A stretch of DNA of 64,000 nucleotides, from the NCBI GenBank assembly GCA_963576735.1, contig OY755174.1, positions 8,990,001 to 9,054,000 of the forward strand. Direction: 5' to 3'. The notes under the pieces are model-generated. The model made no database searches. It was not told the DNA's origin and was given only the letters and a program-made list of their open reading frames with translations. A program made the position numbers and the translations under genes. The first letter of the stretch is position 1. Each line of letters opens with the position of its first letter. Of this stretch, positions 56,692-64,000 are shown in pieces. This stretch comes from Bedellia somnulentella. Lineage: Eukaryota > Arthropoda > Insecta > Lepidoptera > Bedelliidae.

Positions 56692-56922
56692 CGTGTAGTG
56701 TCGGCTTAGAATTTCACTACCCCTTTCTACCCACACGGGTGTCGTAAGAGGCAACTGAAGGGTTTGGGGTTTTTTAAGTGGCGTTTACGGTAACGACACT
56801 TTATTTCTACCATCTTGTCCCCTATCAACTTCCAAATGTGGCTGAGGAGTTTCCAGCTCTGAAGCTCTAGCTACCCCTTTTTGGGATTTACGGCCCTAAG
56901 TATAGGTATGTATGTATGTCAA
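56692..56922 (+). repeat. SINE-A, near full-length
   Basis: It runs gtcgtgtagtgtcggcttag ... gggatttacggccctaagta with (TATG)n. Confidence 0.85.
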
Positions 56923-56935
56923 CTAACAACCCCCT

Positions 56936-57212
56936 GTTCACGCCGTAAATCTCCAAAGGGGTTACAGTGGCACTAATACTTCTGAACATCCCACGATCTA
57001 CCTGAACAGTACATTAACATGATAGAGGGCCGGCATATCATAGCTTTTCATCAATACACTATCATATGACTAAATTCACCTCAGCCTTGTAGGTTTTGTC
57101 ATGATGATGTTTGGAACTTATATGACATTTTTAGAAAAACACATAGGTGTTGACCCGACTCAGGATTTCCTGCATGAGAAGTAGTGGCTCTCCCACTAAG
57201 CGATCATACGAC
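56936..57212 (-). repeat. SINE-B copy, diverged
   Basis: Minus orientation, from cacgccgtaaatctccaaag (3' module) to a box A/B-like head (actcaggatttcctgcatg, cactaagcgatcatacg). Confidence 0.75.
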
Positions 57213-57224
57213 AATGAAATTTTA

Positions 57225-57582
57225 TTATGAACGCCCTTCCCCTCTTTCTGCTATTACAATTCCGTTCCTCCGTACCCAGTCTGTGCAAAAGACGTGATTT
57301 AATGTAAATATACGATCAAATTCCCAACAAAAAGGTATTGATAAGATAAGAAGAACGTGGGTCATCGCCAGATACCTCAGCCGAGATAGTGGGGATACGC
57401 CACACAGCCAGAGTGCGCCTTGCCAGCTGATTTCACATGTGACTAGCCCGCGCTCGGCGTCGAACGCTCGCAGCCGAATCAAGTGCTCTGTGTATGTGAA
57501 TGTGAATCATCAATGACGGACTGATAAGGATTGTTTGCTATTTGTTTTGATCGCATTCTGCCACCATATAAATATTTCGACT
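57225..57582 (+). promoter_or_regulatory. Candidate promoter and 5' untranslated exon
   Basis: A GC-richer, repeat-free block (cccgcgctcggcgtcgaacg, then ctcgcagccgaatcaagtg) is followed by a strong donor, cgactg|gtaagta, with GT at 57583. The only ATG between about 57500 and the donor opens a two-codon frame, so this would be an untranslated first exon. No coding exon follows in the window with certainty. An 85-codon ORF on the minus strand covers the same bases and is less likely. Confidence 0.35.
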
Positions 57583-59547
57583 GGTAAGTAAATTGCTGGA
57601 AAAATATTGAAGTGATTGTTTTATTGGTTATTGTGATGTTTTTTGTGGGGTTATATAAAAGTATTTTATGCAGTTTGTGGTAGTGTAGTGTTTTTATTAT
57701 AATCAATTACGAGTAAAATTTAAACACTAATGGTATCTTTAAGTTTGGCTTTTTTATTACAAAGACGTGATGATCTTATGATTATGATTGTATACCAAAC
57801 ACTACACACCACAGATATTTTATTTGAACGGTAGTAAAATATTTTAAAAGTATAACACTACTAAGAATTATTTTTGTTTATTAAACATTGAAGCTATTTT
57901 CAACTTTTGTTCTTAATACAATAAAATCACATTTATTGTACGTGGATTTAAATGTACATTCATTCGTGAAATCTTAACCTAAACGTATTCAAGAAATCAT
58001 ATAATCTGTAGCAGCGAATATACTTTTTCTTTAAGGTAAAAAGGTTATAATCTGTATTCAAATTTTTGTTTTAAATGAAATCCAATAATTAATTTTATTT
58101 ACTTATATCACGACCTACACTCCAATTAGATGAATATCAGTATTTTAGTATCAAAAGTTATAATTTTATCATCGCCTGAGATTTAACACGAGCTTATCAT
58201 TATCACACAATATTGCAAAAGAATTTCAACTGAGATGTACAAAATATTATTAAAGATATTGACCTTGAATGAGGTAACAAGTGTGATAAGAGAGTTCACA
58301 GTGAGTGCACAATGCACGAAGCCAAGTTGCGTTTAACCAGTACCGTTAGCGGGTGCAACGACTTGCGAGACTAAACGCACACTTTTCTCACAAGACATTA
58401 ATATGTCTATCATCTACGGTGCTCCGATTTTACAGTTTTTATAACACCATTAGCATTATTGAATGATGAGACTGCAGCGTTCGTCTTCGTCTGGCGCTGC
58501 GTGATCATAACACTTTTCACGATGCTTTTCTATAAAACATGCTGATGTATTCTCTTTGTGTCGGAAAGTCGCACAAGTGTCTTAGTGAAGCTATTGTTAT
58601 TCAGTTTAAGTCACTCTATCTACGATCTGGTGGTATACTTAGACTGTTCTAGATCGCTCATAAACCTAGAAAATCAGTATTAGCTACTCATGGGAAGAAT
58701 GCAAAAAAGATAATTAAAATATAATAGTTATTGCAACAAATGTATGGAAAGAAAATGTATTTACACATATTTCCACGACACAAATAATAAATTAGATATT
58801 TTCAAGTAATTATCAATTTTTTAGTCAGATATAGAACGAAAGGGTAAACAATGCACAGTGTCGGTAAGATATACGAGCAATGAAAACACACTGCCAATTA
58901 TTGTCCAAGAAGTCGATGACTTATTTAGCTGATGTACCCACAGAGATAAGTGTACAGGTGTTACTCTAAGCTGACACTAAACTGACAATTAAAAAAAAAA
59001 TTAACTGCAATGATCTTAGTGTATGTAATCAAATTTGAGAATAGATTTTAAGATCGCTTATCTATTCGAATTCTGAGTAGACAAATTACAAAACAAAACT
59101 TAAAATAATGAGATAATACAGATAATAGAACCAAATTATGGAATATGTATTTTTTATCTCATCACAAAATAAGGTAATCGCTCTCATCTTAACAGTAATA
59201 ACATATAATTTGGGATCATTTGATGATACGTATAAGGTCATTATTGTATGTAAGTAGACGTTTTTTAACTTTCGATATATTTGAACATCATTCTTATCCG
59301 CTTGTTAAATCTAATCATTTTTAGATTTTACTTTCTTATGTGTTTTTTTCGTATATTGTATTAAAAAAGTTTGTGTTGTATATGCATTTAAAATGCTTTT
59401 TACCGCAGCGATGCAAACCGTTTTTTTAAAGAATTTATAAGATTTACAATTTTCTAAGAACATATAATATACATAAATAACTTCATAATAAAAATAAATT
59501 GATGATTGTAAAAGATCGACCGAAAATGTTGTAAAATAAAGATTGTA
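57583..59547. other. No gene; possible first-intron sequence
   Basis: AT-rich and almost free of SINEs. A GC-richer patch lies at 58285-58520 (gagtgcacaatgcacgaagc, gtctggcgctgcgtgatc). No long ORF. Confidence 0.4.
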
Positions 59548-60206
59548 GATGAAGGGTCTCAAACCGCATCGCCCAACATAAACTTAAAATCCCCAATACC
59601 CTTACTCACCTCAAACGACACGCGCAGGAACAATTGGGCTAGTGATATTCTAAACCACCACTACACAACTACTTTCTATTAAACGAATTATCTGGCTAAA
59701 ATAAAAAAAAAACTTATTTAAATCTAATAACGTTTGCAAAGTTATAAATTGTCAATGAGGAAATCCGTTAAAGATCCTTTGCTACTAAAATAGATATTTT
59801 TTTCAACTGTATTAGTAGCGACCATCTAATAAAATCATCCGTAGCCTGAAGTCTATATTCGATTTATGGCATGTAAAGACGTGACTTAGTTAAGTAAAAT
59901 ATGATGAGGCTTTCAATGTAATACAGCATTAAGTGATCGATACAATCCTATTTTATTATACCCCCTACTTGAAAAAGGTACCGCTAGACATACATACATA
60001 CAACATAATACTCACGGCTACAAATCCCTAAAAGGGGTAGCCAGATCTTCAGAATCAGAAAATTACATTTTATTTAGTTTCTTTTAGAAGTTAAGTGGGG
60101 AAAAGATTGTAAAATAAATGTTTTTGGTGATGGGTCTTTTATTAGTTGCCTCTGCCCATGGGCAGAAATGGGGTAGTGCTATTCTAAGCCGGTACTACAC
60201 AGCGTA
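59548..60206 (-). repeat. Two SINE-A copies, minus strand
   Basis: A 5' half at 59548-59675 (ends ccaccactacacaac) and a nearly full copy at 59995-60206, from the catacatacat tail to ccggtactacacagcg. Confidence 0.8.
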
Positions 60207-60399
60207 ACCACTAGACTCTGGAATCTATTTTTTTTCTAATTCGGAAATGCACCAAAAAGCGATATAAAGGATATATGACCATGCCCACTGAAAGGGTGGC
60301 ACCAATAATTGAGAAGACCTAAATCCCTTAATATGGCATTTGACATTGAGTGGGAGATATAAGTTAAAGCTGCTTGGACCGTCCGCACGACATCAGCTA

Positions 60400-60845
60400 T
60401 TCTATGCCTATTAGAAGGAATAAGATAGAGGGGTTTGCCAGGATCGAGTGTGGCGATTGATAGCCTTTGCCTACCCCAATGGAAACTAATGGCGTGAGAA
60501 TATGTATGTATGTATGTATGTAGAAGGAATTGTTTATTTTGATGATTTTTATACATGGTAAGCCAAAGCAGCATTGACTATATATTCATCTTTTTGTCGT
60601 GTAGTTCGGACTTAGAATGTCACTACCCCTTTCTACCTACCGGTGTCGTAAGGGGCAAATAATGGTATGGGGCTTTTTTAAGTGGTTTTTGGCGATGCGG
60701 TTGGAGCCCAATCACCAACGATACTTTATTTCTACCATCTTCTCGCCTATCAACTTATAAATGTGGCTGAGGAGTTTCTAGCTTTGAAGATTTGGCCACC
60801 CTTTTTTGGGATTTATGGCCGTGAGTGTGTGTATGTATTTATATG
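60400..60845 (+). repeat. LINE tail (60400-60530) followed by a full SINE-A (60597-60845)
   Basis: The LINE piece reads ggtttgccaggatcgagtgt ... gcctaccccaatggaaac, then ggcgtgagaatatgtatg. The SINE-A reads gtcgtgtagttcggacttag ... atttatggccgtgagtgtg. Both 3' ends are side by side, so the shared module can be compared directly. Further SINE-A scraps lie at 61243-61312 and 61920-62000. Confidence 0.8.
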
Positions 60846-62408
60846 TGTATGTATATATTTATATATGTAAGCCAAAACAGCATCGACTATATAGTGATCT
60901 AAACGGTATCTACATAAATCTCTTCATCCTCCACATCTCACACGAGTGTATTATTATTTGGAATTCAGCGATGCAGTGTTGTCGTTTATAGCAATTATAA
61001 CGTTTCAGTATGGTAACTGTCACAGCTCAGAGTCACGTCTCGTTGACTCTGGATACTCTCTGACTTCTCAGAAATATACAGCTATCATTATTATCTTACT
61101 CTTACTCGTGACTGGGAAGAAAATTTGTAGTTCGTCACGTTTTTTGTTTAATGAAGTTCTAAAAGTAAAAGCGTGGGTAAATTTAGTTTGAGTAACGTTT
61201 TGGATTTACATGTCGGTTCAATTAAATCTGTTGTACGTTGTACTTTCAAATGTGGCTGAGGAGTTTCTAGCTCTGAAGTTCTGGTTACCCCTTTTTATGT
61301 ATGTATGTACAATGTACTTTATTCGCCCTTTAAAAGAAAGCGGAAGTCTATAGATAGTTTTAATACAACTCCTAGCATTTAGATATCTACATTTTCGTAG
61401 TTTTGTTTCTAAAGTTTGTGACTTTTTTCTGCAAACTTGTGCCATGATTTTGTTTAAGAAATTTTAGACATATGCTCGTATGCTATACCCGTCCAAAGCA
61501 ATTTTGCATTACCGGCTAACTACTTACAAATGATGACCTCCTGATGCTCTTTTCGTTTTGTTATTGTGGTTAATTGCCGCTTACAAATTTCGGTACTCGT
61601 GTGTTTGATTATTATATATAAACAGATGTGTGCTAATTAAAAATTATCATTTTAAAATATTTCACTATTCAGTTGAATAAGTACTCAATACACGTATAAT
61701 TTGAACAGGTGGTACTAAAGGGTAATAGGTAACTAACAACTTAACACTGCAGATCTATTGGTATTCCTGCTTCACTTTTAGCGACCATAATGTATAAACT
61801 AAGTAAAAATATATATCTAACAGCACTTAGTTCTTCTTGTAATCAAAATGTAGCTACTATGAATTATTTCATTTTTTCTTTGAGGATTTTGAATTTATAC
61901 GGATTTTGAAGTAAGACAAGCTGTGTAGTGCTAGCTTAGAATAGCAATAATCCACTTCCTCTCAAGGGTATTTTTTAAAAGGGCGACTTAGAATTTTGGG
62001 CATTTTAAAGTTATTGTAATTCATCACAAATCATCCTTTATTTGATTAAAATTTTATGAAATCACAAAGTTTCTAAATAATTTCTAATTCTGAATTTCTT
62101 TTTGCATTTTATAGAAGTTTAAGGAAAGATGGGTAGTTTTTTGTATTAGCGTAGTATTTGCTATTATTTCATTTTTTGCATAAAATCGTACCATAGAGTA
62201 AAGCGGTTGTAACATATTTGTTCCTATTATAGTAGTTAAACATACATAAAGTACATCTTGTTATCTATAGAAATTGAATTTCACCTCATATCTATATTAT
62301 TGCAATTTACCTCAATAAATACTCATTCGCGTTGCCAAATATCATCGCAATTAGTCGAAAGGTATGAGTATCATTGAAAAATATAGTAAAAATAATTGCT
62401 AGAGCGTA

Positions 62409-62728
62409 TTAACATGTTTTAATTGGACGGTGGTATTGAAACGTCATATCTGGCACGCGAAGTGAAGTGAACCTATTAATTGGCGCGTCGCAGAAAGTTT
62501 CCGACTGTTTCTTTACAAAAACAATCGATATTTCACGGCGTGTGTCAATCGAAACGATGCGTTGTCGACAATACTTGGATATTGGATCGACCCGGTTACA
62601 TTTTAGGTCGCATTTCTCTAGGCGAGTCCGTCGCTGCTCAATGCCACAATTTATTCCAAAATTACGGAACAAAGCCGTCACAGACCATTAACCTTACACA
62701 GCTTACTATCGTCCGAACGAACAGTTAG
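62409..62728. other. GC-richer block with long ORFs in three frames; function unclear
   Basis: Frames of 74 and 82 codons on + and 90 on - overlap here, well beyond what the AT-rich surroundings give. CpG words are frequent (gcgcgtcgcag, cgatgcgttgtcgac, taggcgagtccgtcgctg). No acceptor or donor pair fits cleanly, and no frame looks like a known protein. An untranslated exon, a regulatory element or part of a low-copy repeat are all possible. Confidence 0.3.
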
Positions 62729-64000
62729 GTGAATTAAACTAGAAATATCATTCTATCATCATCATTTCGGTTATACATCGAAATAGATAGTAAAGCAATT
62801 TATGATCATTAGAGCAAATCTGAAACCTAACATCAACGATTCATTCTTAACAAAATATCTATCGTTCATCTTTAAATGAAATATGTAAGAATAATAAATA
62901 CGTTAAGTAGGTATGTAATCAATATAACCCAAAACACGCAATCTTACCTACCTTAAAAATATTTTCCGAACAGTTAATTGCAATTCGAAACTGTGTGTCA
63001 TATTTACGATTGCGTCACTTTATCTGTGACACTAATGATGACATTATTTTCACAATGTACATCTAACAAACTGATTTATTTCGGCTGATGTTTGACAAGT
63101 AACACTCCATAAATGAACACATTGCGACACGAAAAACGCGGAACCAGTAATGTCTATTATATATAAGGTAATCTTATTGTACATTTTATGAACAATCTCT
63201 AATGGCCATTACATATGATGACAATTATTATTTTCTGGGTTACATTGGGCTCTGCTTTTTTGCCCTTTACATTCAATTTTGCTCCCGAATTTTGCTCACC
63301 TATCCAAAATGGTCCTGTAAGTATTTTTTTCAAATTCTAATTGTTAGACTCTGGTTACAACTCTTTGGTATTTTGCACGAATTGCCTAACTTAATTTATT
63401 TCTAAGCAAACTGCATTTTTTTGTATGAGAGTTATCAACAGTTCTATAATGTGACAGTTTCAATAGCTAATAGTAAGCCAATTAAAAATTCCCCCATGTT
63501 GGAAATAATATATAATATTAGCTAAGAAAATATTTATGTCATGACGTAAAAAATTTAATATAACATACATACATACATATACTCGGGGCTATAAATACCT
63601 TAACGGGGTAGCCAGAGCTTTGGAATGAAAAATTCTGCAGCCACTTTTGGAAGTTAATTGGGGAAAATATATTTTAACAAAAAGAAAACCGACTTCATAG
63701 TTGGAAAAACAACCAAAAATAAACAATCTAGTACTAAAAAGTACGAAATAAGTTTTTTAATTGAATATGAGTACTGTGATTAATACCTTAGCAATTTCTT
63801 TATTCCACACGCGTCAGTTCAACCTACCTAAATATTACAATTCTCTTAAATTAATTTGTGAGTTTTAGAGATGGGTAGACCTGGCAAAGATGCCTCTCGG
63901 ATGAGGAAGCGACGGTAACTGTAGTACGATATTAAATAGGCTCAACCATATGTAACCTTACATTGTTCTTAAAATCCTTTGAAAGGCGATGGTCTACAAT
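62729..64000. other. No firm gene; SINE-A 3' piece (-) at 63565-63672
   Basis: AT-rich. A frame at 63202 (MAITYDDNYYFLGYIGLCF) with a possible donor at 63314 is too weak to call. At 63565 a SINE-A tail (catacatacatatactcgg) runs on the minus strand. Confidence 0.4.

Noticed and set aside
63202..63405. ORF with a membrane-like segment and a possible donor at 63314
   Set aside because: The downstream half overlaps repeat-like sequence and no second exon is visible before the window ends.

Overview
This is a eukaryotic, AT-rich and repeat-dense window. It is most likely from a moth or butterfly (Lepidoptera): it has short spliced genes with GT..AG introns, tRNA-headed SINEs, non-LTR retrotransposon 3' ends and many MITEs, including interspersed repeats that open with 'actagctgtgcccgcgac' and close with 'ttataatattagtaaggat'-type ends. 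There are no bacterial operons, ribosome binding sites or CRISPR arrays.

The real genes are few, small and mostly spliced. I found them by matching splice sites and reading phase by eye. They are: (1) the 3' end of a Cys/Pro-rich gene, exons 1-237 and 2432-2479, +; (2) and (3) two 53-codon single-exon Cys-rich paralogues on the minus strand, 5411-5572 and 11859-12020, with identical last 13 residues; (4) a two-exon 52-aa gene on the minus strand (26566-26509 joined to 19652-19552), whose 6.9-kb intron holds a Sola-like transposon and two further small genes; (5) an 80-aa membrane protein, 24965-25207, +; (6) a 56-aa Cys/Gly-rich two-exon gene, 25671-25616 joined to 25362-25248, -; (7) a 99-aa two-exon gene, 30835-30764 joined to 28977-28750, -, sharing the block DPxTxRRPLIVHDS with gene 1; (8) an 84-aa Cys-rich ORF, 38016-38270, +; (9) its larger paralogue, a four-exon 316-aa Cys-rich protein whose start codon is split by an intron, 38563-41460, +; (10) a three-exon, 120-aa NDUFV3-like complex I subunit, 44614-47454, +. 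Genes 1-4 and 6-9 look like a cluster of fast-evolving, Cys/Pro-rich small proteins on both strands. A role such as a sperm or other disulphide-rich structural protein is only an inference.

Almost everything else is mobile DNA. SINE-A (about 230 bp, (TATG)n tail) has some twenty copies. SINE-B is tRNA-headed with a (TTATG)n tail. SINE-C is tRNA-like and forms a five-unit tandem array inside the NDUFV3-like gene. There are many 3' fragments of one LINE family plus other LINE pieces, a degraded Sola-like DNA transposon with a 4-bp target duplication, and many MITEs or foldback elements. Several insertions are nested, the deepest four levels at 16183-19420. The LINE, SINE-A and SINE-B share a common 3' module.

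From about 47.5 kb to the right end I see no complete coding gene. A GC-richer block at 57.2-57.6 kb ending in a good splice donor may be a promoter plus 5' untranslated exon. A second unusual block lies at 62.4-62.7 kb. The right part may therefore be intron of a gene continuing beyond the window.
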